5,808 bases of DNA, taken from NCBI GenBank assembly GCA_012513595.1, contig JAAZBY010000551.1, forward strand, positions 1-5,808, given 5' to 3'. Below, piece after piece: positions 1 to 5,513 of the stretch. The notes beneath the pieces were generated by a model. That model was not told the DNA's origin and made no database searches. It was given only the letters and a program-made list of their open reading frames with translations. A program made the translations under genes and the position numbers. Source of the stretch: Chloroflexota bacterium (lineage in GTDB: Bacteria > Chloroflexota > Anaerolineae > UBA1429). Each line of letters starts with the position of its first letter. The first letter of the stretch is position 1.

Positions 1-775
1 CCACGCTGGCCCGCCGGCCTAGCTCCACAGAGACCGCCTCGAGATGGCCGTCGCGCGTAGCCACGCGGTTGCAGGCGGCGCTGATGCGCAACTCGGCCGG
101 CACCACCGCGGTGGCCGCGTCGTTCAGGCGCCCCAGGATCTTGAGGGGCTCGCCCGACAGCTTCTCTTCCTCTCCGCCGATGTGCGGGATGACGTTGTCC
201 AGGGAATCGAGCGAGGGTACGCCGGGGTAGCCGGCCCCCGAGAGGGCCTGCAGCGTCGTCACCATCACCCGGTGGACGCCAAAGGCGTCCGCGAGCGGCT
301 TGAGCGCCATGGTCATGCCCACGGTGGAGCAGTTCGGGTTAGTGACGATAAAGCCCTTCTCCCAGCCGCGACGCCTCCGCTGCTCACTGATCAGGGCCAG
401 ATGCTCCGGGTTCACCTCCGGGATGAGCAGGGGCACATCGGGGTCCGCGCGGTGCGGGGCGGCGTTGCTCAACACCCCGTACCCGGCGGCGGCAAAGGCC
501 TCCTCCACCGGCCCAGCCAACTCGGACGGCAGCGCCGAAAAGACGATGTCGCAATCCAGCCCGGGGGCCGTGGGCTCCACCACCATCTGCCGGACCTCTG
601 CCGGGCAGTCCGCCGACAGGCGCCAGACGCAGGACTCCTCATAGACCTTGCCCACCGAGCGCTCGGAAGCGGCCAGCGCCGTGATCTCAAACCAGGGGTT
701 CCCCGCCAAGAGCGCGATGAAGCGCTGCCCCACGGCCCCGGTGGCGCCGAGGACTCCGGCGCGAATGCGTCTCAT
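1..775 (-). CDS. asd: Aspartate-semialdehyde dehydrogenase, archaeal/fungal type (partial, C-terminus beyond window)
   Basis: The enzyme makes L-aspartate 4-semialdehyde from 4-phospho-L-aspartate using NADPH in the cytoplasm. This is the branch point to lysine/DAP, threonine, methionine and isoleucine. I translated 258 codons from the ATG at 775 and the frame stays open to the window edge, so roughly the last quarter of a protein of about 350 residues is missing. The Rossmann motif GATGAVGQRF lies at residues 10-19, SNAAPHR near 103-109, the active-site segment TNPNCST at 145-151 (catalytic Cys149), ALSGAGYPGV at 177-186, and RDGHLEAV at 241-248 with the probable acid/base His244. GAGYPGV and the HRADPDVPLLIPEVN stretch are typical of the archaeal/fungal-type subfamily rather than E. 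coli Asd. The start at 775 has GGAGG seven bases upstream. An in-frame ATG at 781 sits directly against that SD and is less likely. The gene begins 30 bp after the lysC stop, implying co-transcription. Confidence 0.95.
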   Translation of the reverse strand, partial: MRRIRAGVLGATGAVGQRFIALLAGNPWFEITALAASERSVGKVYEESCVWRLSADCPAEVRQMVVEPTAPGLDCDIVFSALPSELAGPVEEAFAAAGYGVLSNAAPHRADPDVPLLIPEVNPEHLALISEQRRRRGWEKGFIVTNPNCSTVGMTMALKPLADAFGVHRVMVTTLQALSGAGYPGVPSLDSLDNVIPHIGGEEEKLSGEPLKILGRLNDAATAVVPAELRISAACNRVATRDGHLEAVSVELGRRASV

Positions 776-780
776 ATCCA

Positions 781-787
781 TCCCTCC
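781..787 (-). promoter_or_regulatory. Shine-Dalgarno site of asd
   Basis: The minus strand reads GGAGGGA here. The GGAGG core (783-787) leaves seven bases before the ATG at 775 but only one before the alternative in-frame ATG at 781. Spacing therefore favours the shorter protein beginning MRRIRAG. Confidence 0.75.
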
Positions 788-805
788 GCAGGGGTACGGG
801 CTCGC

Positions 806-2212
806 CTAGTCCTGGCCGAGCCGAAAACGGCTGTGAATGGCCAGTACGGCCCGGTCGACGTCGCCATTGGTGGTCACCAGAGAGAGGTTGTACTCGGATG
901 ACCCCTGGGCGATAGAGATGATGTTGATGCCGGCGTCGCCCAGCGCGCCAAAGACGGCCGCCGCGATGCCGGGCTTGCCGCGCATGCCCGCGCCGACCAC
1001 GGCGACGATGCTGGCCTCGTCCTGGCGGGCGATGTCGTCGATATCGCGACGCATCAGCTCCAGCTCGAACTCGGCCCGCAGCGTGCGCACCACCTCGGCA
1101 GCGTCCACCGTGCGCACCACGAAGCAGATGCTCTGCTCCGACGAGGACTGGGTGATCATCAGGATGTTGGCGCCGCTCCGCGCCACCGCGGAGAACACCC
1201 GCCCCGCCACGCCCGTGACGCCCTGCATCCCACGCCCCTCGACGGTGACCAGGCTGAGGTTGCGGATCGCCGTGATCCCCTTGACCACCGGAGTATCGGT
1301 GGCCTCGCGCGCGACCAGCGTGCCCGGGCGCTCGGGGTGCATCGAGTTCAACACGCGCACGGGGATGCCCATGTCGTACACCGGGGCGATGGTCTTGGGG
1401 TGCAGCACCTTGGCCCCGAAATAGGATAGCTCGGCCACCTCTCCGAATGAGATGGTCGCCAGCGTGCGCGCCTCGGGGACGATGCGAGGGTCGGCAGTCA
1501 TGACGCCGTCGACGTCCGTCCAGATCCAGACCTCCTCGGCAGACAGGCAGCGCCCCAGGATGGTGGCCGAGTAGTCGCTGCCGCCGCGCCCCAGCGTGGT
1601 GGGCGCGCCGTCGGCCGTGGCGCCAATAAAGCCGGTGACCACGGGCACGACATTGTCGGCAATCAAGGGGAGCAGGCGCGCCTTGGCCTTGACGGTCGTG
1701 GCGTCGAGAAGCGGCTCGGCGCCGCCAAAGTTGGCCGTGGTGACGATCACGTCCGTGGCTTCCACCGTCTGGGAGGGCAGCCCCTGGCTGAGCATGGCCG
1801 CCGCCGTGATGCGCGCCGACAGGCGCTCGCCGAGGCCGGAGACGACCCCCAGCCCGCGAGGCGTCACTTCGCCCAGAGTGTGCATGCTCTGGCAGAGAGT
1901 CTCGAACCAGTCGAGCAGGCCGGAAAGCTCGGCGCGCAGGCCGCGGCCGTGTTCGGGACCGATCCCCGCGTCCACGATGGCCTGTTCGTGCCGCTGCTGG
2001 AGCTCATCGCGCACCAGGCGGTAGGTGCGGGCGTCGCCCGATACCGATGATTCGGCGGCGCGCACCAAACTATCGGTGACGCCGCCCATGGCCGAGACCA
2101 CCACCACCGGCGGGGAGCCGCGCTCCTTCTTGACCTTCGCCGCGATGCGCGCCACGTTGGCGATGCGCTCGCCCGTGCTGACCGAGGAGCCGCCGAACTT
2201 CATCACAATCAT
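806..2212 (-). CDS. lysC: Aspartokinase, monofunctional, with two C-terminal ACT domains
   Basis: The enzyme phosphorylates L-aspartate with ATP to 4-phospho-L-aspartate, the committed step of the aspartate family pathway, in the cytoplasm. The 468-residue protein has an amino-acid kinase domain at about 1-290. It shows KFGGSSV at 5-11, SGLGERLSA at 125-133, TTLGRGGSDYSA at 205-216, WTDVDGVMTADPR at 231-243 and SYFGAKVLHP at 263-272. Two ACT domains follow: about 317-385, containing ITQSSSEQSICFVV, and about 400-465, containing GKPGIAAAVFGAL and IAQGSSEYNLSLV. These are the usual sites of allosteric inhibition by lysine and/or threonine; which effector acts here cannot be read from sequence. 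Length and ending fit a monofunctional enzyme, and no homoserine dehydrogenase domain is fused. The ATG at 2212 has GGAG eight bases upstream. A second ATG at 2203 (MKFGGSSV) is possible but worse placed. It is the first gene of a lysC-asd unit. Confidence 0.96.
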   Translation of the reverse strand: MIVMKFGGSSVSTGERIANVARIAAKVKKERGSPPVVVVSAMGGVTDSLVRAAESSVSGDARTYRLVRDELQQRHEQAIVDAGIGPEHGRGLRAELSGLLDWFETLCQSMHTLGEVTPRGLGVVSGLGERLSARITAAAMLSQGLPSQTVEATDVIVTTANFGGAEPLLDATTVKAKARLLPLIADNVVPVVTGFIGATADGAPTTLGRGGSDYSATILGRCLSAEEVWIWTDVDGVMTADPRIVPEARTLATISFGEVAELSYFGAKVLHPKTIAPVYDMGIPVRVLNSMHPERPGTLVAREATDTPVVKGITAIRNLSLVTVEGRGMQGVTGVAGRVFSAVARSGANILMITQSSSEQSICFVVRTVDAAEVVRTLRAEFELELMRRDIDDIARQDEASIVAVVGAGMRGKPGIAAAVFGALGDAGINIISIAQGSSEYNLSLVTTNGDVDRAVLAIHSRFRLGQD

Positions 2213-2220
2213 GGTATCTG

Positions 2221-2224
2221 CTCC
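2221..2224 (-). promoter_or_regulatory. Shine-Dalgarno site of lysC
   Basis: GGAG on the minus strand lies eight bases before the ATG at 2212. It supports that start over the in-frame ATG at 2203, which would have a 17-base spacing. Confidence 0.6.
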
Positions 2225-2282
2225 GGAAACAGGGTGTGGGTTGCGTGGCAGGCCTGCTGACGGCGGATGAATCCTGACCGGG

Positions 2283-2298
2283 AGGCGCGCCCGCGCCT
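2283..2298. repeat. Inverted repeat AGGCGCG-CC-CGCGCCT in the lysC leader
   Basis: Seven-base perfectly complementary arms (2283-2289 and 2292-2298) are separated by two bases. As RNA it would form a six-pair GC-rich stem with a four-base loop. It sits about 70 bases upstream of the lysC start and is not followed by a T-run in the transcribed direction. Confidence 0.5.
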
Positions 2299-2302
2299 AA
2301 CA

Positions 2303-2317
2303 GGCCATCGCCTGGCC
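2303..2317. repeat. Small hairpin GGCCA-N5-TGGCC in the lysC leader
   Basis: Five-base arms at 2303-2307 and 2313-2317 enclose a five-base loop. A competing pairing (AGGC with GCCT, minus strand) shares bases with it, so alternative folds are possible. In a sequence this GC-rich, short stems like this can occur by chance. Confidence 0.35.
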
Positions 2318-2371
2318 GGGTAGGTGCGACGCTGCAAGGGGGAGCGGCTCTGGGGCTGGCTGCGCTGCCGG

Positions 2372-2391
2372 GTGGCGCCCCGGGGCACCAC
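2372..2391. repeat. 20-bp near-perfect palindrome immediately downstream of the lysC -10 box
   Basis: GTGGCGCCCC is followed directly by GGGGCACCAC. Nine of ten positions are complementary, the exception being C2376/A2387, with a perfect ten-base core GCCCCGGGGC at 2377-2386. It covers roughly +3 to +22 of the predicted lysC transcript. It could be a dimeric repressor operator on DNA or a 5'-terminal stem in the RNA. Which of these, if either, cannot be decided from one sequence. Confidence 0.5.
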
Positions 2392-2400
2392 ACTGCGGCG

Positions 2401-2429
2401 ATTATAGCCCAGGTAGGACCTCTGGACAA
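2401..2429 (-). promoter_or_regulatory. Sigma70-type promoter for lysC-asd
   Basis: On the minus strand, TTGTCC (2429-2424) is followed by a 17-bp spacer and a perfect TATAAT (2406-2401). The -35 matches four of six consensus bases; spacing is optimal. TATAAT is notable in such GC-rich DNA. The predicted start of transcription is near 2394. Confidence 0.65.
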
Positions 2430-2449
2430 GAACCATCCGCCTGCCTACC
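2412..2449. repeat. Inverted GGTAGG...CCTACC pair flanking the shared -35 region
   Basis: GGTAGG at 2412-2417 and its exact complement CCTACC at 2444-2449 are separated by 26 bp and centred at about 2430, almost on the divergent -35 boxes. The left arm lies in the lysC promoter spacer and the right arm overlaps the -10 of the opposite promoter. A third GGTAGG occurs at 2319-2324 in the lysC leader. The left arm is also part of AGGT-AGG-ACCT (2411-2421). These could be regulator half-sites, but six-base arms are short and this remains a suggestion. Confidence 0.35.
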
Positions 2450-2451
2450 AT
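2423..2451 (+). promoter_or_regulatory. Candidate sigma70-type promoter for the ybaK-like gene, back-to-back with the lysC promoter
   Basis: TGGACA (2423-2428, five of six consensus) is followed by 17 bp and TACCAT (2446-2451, four of six). A start near 2458 would give a short leader of about 23 nt containing the Shine-Dalgarno site. The -35 box overlaps the lysC -35 by five bases on the opposite strand, so both promoters could not be occupied at once. Confidence 0.45.
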
Positions 2452-2468
2452 CAGGGGCAGACGCTGAG

Positions 2469-2475
2469 AGGAAGG
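2469..2475 (+). promoter_or_regulatory. Shine-Dalgarno site of the ybaK-like gene
   Basis: AGGAAGG upstream of the ATG at 2481; the AGGA core leaves eight bases. The next in-frame ATG (2508, Met10) has no comparable site, so the first ATG was chosen. Confidence 0.6.
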
Positions 2476-2480
2476 GCGCG

Positions 2481-2972
2481 ATGACTGAGAAACGCAAGAC
2501 GAACTCGATGCGGCTGCTAGAGGCCCGCAAGATCTCCTACACTGCGCACAGCTACTCCCCCGACATCCATTCTGCCGACGGCGTTGCGGAGGTACTGGGG
2601 GTGAGCGCCGCCGAGGTGTTCAAGACGCTGGTGGCCCTGCCGCAGCGCGGCAGGCCGCTCCTGGCCATCGTCCCCGGAGACCGCGAGCTGGACCTGAAGG
2701 CCCTGGCCAAGGCGGCCGGCGACAAGAAGGTCCACATGGCCACCCAGAAGGAGGCGGAGGCCCTCACGGGCCTGCAGGTCGGGGGGATCTCGGCGCTGGC
2801 GCTCCTGGACAGGGGGTTTCGCGTGATCCTGGACGCGTCGGCCAGGCAGTTCCCGGCCATCTACGTCAGCGCCGGTGAGCGCGGCCTCAACCTGCGCGTG
2901 GCGGTGGAGGACCTGGTGCGCATCACGCGGGCCCGCGTGGCAGCCATCGCAACAGAGGAGCCGACACCCTAG
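2481..2972 (+). CDS. ybaK: YbaK/EbsC-family aminoacyl-tRNA deacylase (Cys-tRNA(Pro) deacylase-like)
   Basis: YbaK proteins are cytoplasmic trans-editing enzymes that hydrolyse misacylated tRNA, classically Cys-tRNA(Pro) formed by prolyl-tRNA synthetase. The 163-residue product has the usual single-domain length. It shows the FKTLV segment with the family's essential lysine (Lys48), an LDLKALAKA stretch at 70-78, KKVHMA at 82-87, VGGIS at 100-104, and YVSAGERGLNLRV at 128-140. This order closely resembles E. coli YbaK. One difference stands out: the family's GGISP is GGISA here (Ala105 in place of Pro), within the substrate-pocket loop, so exact specificity is uncertain. Other INFAR-family members (YeaK, ProX type) differ more in these motifs. 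The gene is divergent from lysC and ends 6 bp from the convergent glycosyltransferase. Nothing in the context ties it to aspartate metabolism. Confidence 0.9.
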   Translation: MTEKRKTNSMRLLEARKISYTAHSYSPDIHSADGVAEVLGVSAAEVFKTLVALPQRGRPLLAIVPGDRELDLKALAKAAGDKKVHMATQKEAEALTGLQVGGISALALLDRGFRVILDASARQFPAIYVSAGERGLNLRVAVEDLVRITRARVAAIATEEPTP

Positions 2973-2989
2973 GTGCCGCTAGCGGACCT
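2971..2989. repeat. Inverted repeat at the convergent gene junction, possible weak bidirectional terminator
   Basis: AGGT-G-CCGCT and AGCGG-ACCT form a 19-bp inverted repeat with one unpaired base (G2975) around the perfect palindrome CCGCTAGCGG (2976-2985). It overlaps the TAG stop codons of both converging genes. There is no T-run on either side, so it is not a canonical intrinsic terminator. The position makes it a candidate 3'-end structure for both transcripts. Confidence 0.35.
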
Positions 2990-5513
2990 CCACGGTCCCC
3001 ACGGTCAGTTGTCGGCCCGTCCAGGGCCAGGGCCCTCGCCCCACCCACAGGAACCGTTGCGAGGCGGGCGCGTACACCAGCAGGTGCACCGTGTTGCGGC
3101 CCGCGGGGGCCTCCCCCGGCAGGTCCACCGTCAGGATCCCGCGCCGGAGCTCCCCCGCCGACCAGCCGGTGGGCGCATCGTCACCACCGGTGAGGGAGTG
3201 CGTTTCCGTGTGCCAGATGCGGCCGGCCTCGTCGCACAGGTTCACCACTGCCTGATAGTCCTCGGCGGGGGCACGCCGGGCCCGCCAGAAGAGGTGGAGG
3301 AAGATCCTGCCGCCGGGGCTGGCGGCCTCCGGCCCCGCCTGCCAGGCCCACAACTCGAGGTCGCGCCCGAACCCGGCCGGTACGCGGGCGCGCTCCACGC
3401 CCTCGGCCAGCACGTCCGCTGCGCGAGGCGATTCGACGCTGCGGACCACCGTCACCTCGCCCAGGTCGAGGGCCGTGACCTCCTCGCCTCCGTCCGCCTT
3501 CCGGAAGGGGAGCGCGCGGCCGTTCGCCTCCTCATAGAGCACGAACTGCAGCCGGTAGCCACCGGGCGGGGTGCCAGGGGGCACGCGCAGGTGGGCGTCT
3601 TGCCGAACGGCGCTGCCCAACGGCCACTGCTCGGTGGAGAGGTACATGTAGGGGAGGCTGTCCTGTTGCGCCCACTCGACGCCGGCCGCGTCGTACAGGC
3701 GCAGAGAGACCTTGTAGCGCCCCAGGGGCGCGAGGGCGCTCCAGCGCAGGGCGACCGTGATGGATCGCCCGGCCTCCGCCCGCGCGGGCAGGTCGGCCTG
3801 GCCGGCCAGGAGGGGCTGACGCTCGGTGACCTCGCCGGGTGCCGGCTCGCTCCGCAGGGTAACCTCCTGGAGCGCCAGGCGCCCGTCATAGACGCCCAGC
3901 ACCGCGCCCGGCGGCGCCGTCCCCTCCAGCGGTGAGCCGGGCAGCCAGGCGCTCACCGTCACCGGGGAGCCCACGCTGGGGAACACCGTCCGCTCGAGCA
4001 GCAGCGCGTGCGCCTCGAGCCAGGCGGCCACGGCCTCCTCCGGATCGGAGAACATGGTTCGGCAGTGCACCAGCCACACCCGTCGGTAACCCTGCTCGAC
4101 CACGGCGCGCAGATCCGCCTCGATGCGCTCCGGGCGCTGGGGCCCTGAGAGGGCCACGCTGGGCACCGGGAACACCGGCAGCCGCCCCTGGTAATAGTGC
4201 GCGAACGCGGTGATGTTCTCCGGCGCCGTCAGCAGGATGGCGTCGCCGGCAGCCTCCCTGGCCATGACCAGGCGCGCCGCGGAGGCATAGTCCTCCTTGG
4301 TGCGATAGGCGGGGTGGGTAAAGTAGCGGTAGGTCGAGACGCCCATGGCGGCCACCAGCAAGAGGGCCGCCAGCGCTGCGACCGGCCTCTTCCAGCATCG
4401 CAGCGCATCGATCCCCACGCCCAGGCCCAGGGCAAACGCCGGGCTGGACATGATCACGTAGCGGCTGCCCATGTAGATGGGCCCCACCAGGAGCGAGTAG
4501 CCCCAGATGCCCAGGACGGGCGTCAGGACGGTGCCGAGCAGGGCCCAGGGGCCGGCCAGGCGCGCGGCAAGGGTTGGCGCGGCGTCACCGGCCAGCGCGC
4601 GCGGAGGGCGCCGCCACAGCGCGTACGCCCCGACCAGGAACACGGCCAGGAAGACGAGGTCCAGCGGCCAGGCCGCTTGCGGGTCCACCGAGGCCCCCAG
4701 GCTGAAAGAGTTCAGAGTGTCGCGCAGCATCTCGGGCAGGGGCACGAACTCGCGCCCGGCGGCCGGCTGTGCCTTCAACCCCCAGGCCGTCCGCGCGTAG
4801 ACCCCCACCGCCACCAGCAGGAGCAGGCCACCGAGCAGGACCATGCTGAGGCGGCGCCTGCTCTCCCGCGACGCGCTGACCCCGGTGCCCGGGCGCCGCG
4901 CCGCCCAGAGCAGGGCGCCGAGCACTCCCTGGGCTGCCAGTACCAGGGCAAAGAGATACTGTGTAACCAGCCCTGCGGCGGCGCTCAAGCCCAGGCCCAG
5001 CGCCCAGTGCCAGTCCTGCTCGGCCACGGCCCGCCACAGGCAGTACAGGGAAAGCAGCCCGAGCAGGGTGACCATCGTGTACATGCGTGCTTCCTGGGCG
5101 TACCAGAGCACGAATGGGGACATGGCCCCCAACCCTGCCGCGGCCAGGCCCGCCGCCTCCCCACGCAGGCGCCGCCCCATGGCGTACAGGAGCGGCACCA
5201 GGAGCGCCCCGCAGAACGCCGAGGGCAGGCGCAGCGCCAGGTCGCTTTCCCCCAGGGCGCGGATGACGCCGTGGAGCAGCAGGAAATAGAGCGGCGGATG
5301 GAGATCGACCGTCCTCGTCGTGCCGTAGGTGATGCGGTTGGCGAGGATACTGGGGATATCCAGTTGGGCGCGGTAGAGGCTCAGGCTCTCGTCCCACCAG
5401 ATGCTCTTGGCCTCAGCGCGGAACAGGTAGAGCGCCAGTGCCGCCAGCGTCAGCCCCACCAGGAACGAGCGGCGCGGCCATCCGCCGGCGCCGCCCTCGC
5501 GCGGTGCGGTCAC
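2979..5513 (-). CDS. Polytopic membrane glycosyltransferase, GT39/ArnT-like, with C-terminal beta-rich modules
   Basis: This 844-residue protein probably transfers a sugar from a polyprenyl-phosphate donor on the outer face of the membrane; the acceptor is unknown. About 400 N-terminal residues hold roughly 11 hydrophobic segments (about 14-31, 74-90, 95-113, 119-136, 144-163, 169-203, 222-243, 283-300, 320-345, 352-371, 376-394). The first external loop carries WWDES at 39-43, whose Asp41 is the expected catalytic residue, and HPPLYF lies at 72-77. YAQEARMYT at 138-146 is typical of this family. Residues about 400-525 are soluble and resemble the mixed domain often following the membrane core. 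About 565-690 and 710-844 look like two related beta-sandwich modules (GRYKVSLRLYD..., DYQAVVNLCDEAG...). The GTG at 5513 overlaps the upstream stop as GTGA and has GAGGGG eight bases before it, so translational coupling is likely. The enzyme class is well supported; the substrate is not. Confidence 0.85.
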   Translation of the reverse strand: MTAPREGGAGGWPRRSFLVGLTLAALALYLFRAEAKSIWWDESLSLYRAQLDIPSILANRITYGTTRTVDLHPPLYFLLLHGVIRALGESDLALRLPSAFCGALLVPLLYAMGRRLRGEAAGLAAAGLGAMSPFVLWYAQEARMYTMVTLLGLLSLYCLWRAVAEQDWHWALGLGLSAAAGLVTQYLFALVLAAQGVLGALLWAARRPGTGVSASRESRRRLSMVLLGGLLLLVAVGVYARTAWGLKAQPAAGREFVPLPEMLRDTLNSFSLGASVDPQAAWPLDLVFLAVFLVGAYALWRRPPRALAGDAAPTLAARLAGPWALLGTVLTPVLGIWGYSLLVGPIYMGSRYVIMSSPAFALGLGVGIDALRCWKRPVAALAALLLVAAMGVSTYRYFTHPAYRTKEDYASAARLVMAREAAGDAILLTAPENITAFAHYYQGRLPVFPVPSVALSGPQRPERIEADLRAVVEQGYRRVWLVHCRTMFSDPEEAVAAWLEAHALLLERTVFPSVGSPVTVSAWLPGSPLEGTAPPGAVLGVYDGRLALQEVTLRSEPAPGEVTERQPLLAGQADLPARAEAGRSITVALRWSALAPLGRYKVSLRLYDAAGVEWAQQDSLPYMYLSTEQWPLGSAVRQDAHLRVPPGTPPGGYRLQFVLYEEANGRALPFRKADGGEEVTALDLGEVTVVRSVESPRAADVLAEGVERARVPAGFGRDLELWAWQAGPEAASPGGRIFLHLFWRARRAPAEDYQAVVNLCDEAGRIWHTETHSLTGGDDAPTGWSAGELRRGILTVDLPGEAPAGRNTVHLLVYAPASQRFLWVGRGPWPWTGRQLTVGTVEVR

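Larger units (their letters stand above)
2213..2394 (-). promoter_or_regulatory. Long GC-rich 5' leader of lysC mRNA
   Basis: If transcription starts about seven bases after the TATAAT box, lysC carries an untranslated leader of about 180 nt. It contains at least three possible hairpins (around 2283-2298, 2303-2317 and 2372-2391). I saw no U-run after any of them, so a classic transcription attenuator is not supported. I could not match it to the lysine riboswitch core or to a complete T-box. No leader peptide rich in Lys or Thr codons is visible; the only ATG noticed inside gives a three-codon frame (ATG GCC TGT TAG near 2309). A regulatory function is an inference from length and structure only. 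Confidence 0.35.

Noticed and set aside
44..901. Plus-strand open frame of 285 codons opposite asd and the end of lysC
   Set aside because: It crosses two clearly conserved minus-strand genes, and the product is a His/Gly/Arg-rich sequence without domain features.
837..2270. Three plus-strand frames (837-1424, 1596-2024, 2025-2270) opposite lysC
   Set aside because: Their Ser/Thr/Ala/Pro/Arg-rich products mirror the codon bias of the aspartokinase on the other strand and show no family motif.
2377..2392. Resemblance of the lysC leader (TGTGGTGCCCCGG, minus strand) to the T-box core GGTGGNACCGCGG
   Set aside because: The match is imperfect and lies within a few bases of the predicted transcription start. 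A T-box needs a specifier stem upstream and antiterminator/terminator structures around it. The similarity is better explained by the local palindrome.
2209..2451. Minus-strand 80-codon frame overlapping the lysC promoter and leader, as a possible leader peptide
   Set aside because: Its start lies upstream of the -35 box, so it would not be on the predicted transcript. It lacks a run of Lys or Thr codons and has no convincing Shine-Dalgarno site.
2991..3006. Short direct repeat CACGGTC at 2991-2997 and 3000-3006
   Set aside because: It encodes the Val/Thr-rich C-terminal beta strand of the glycosyltransferase (LTVGTVE), so the repetition follows from the protein sequence.
2973..3935. Plus-strand open frame of 320 codons starting right after the deacylase stop
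   Set aside because: It is antisense to the C-terminal modules of the glycosyltransferase, has low-complexity composition and no recognisable motif. Its position after the ybaK-like stop is coincidental.
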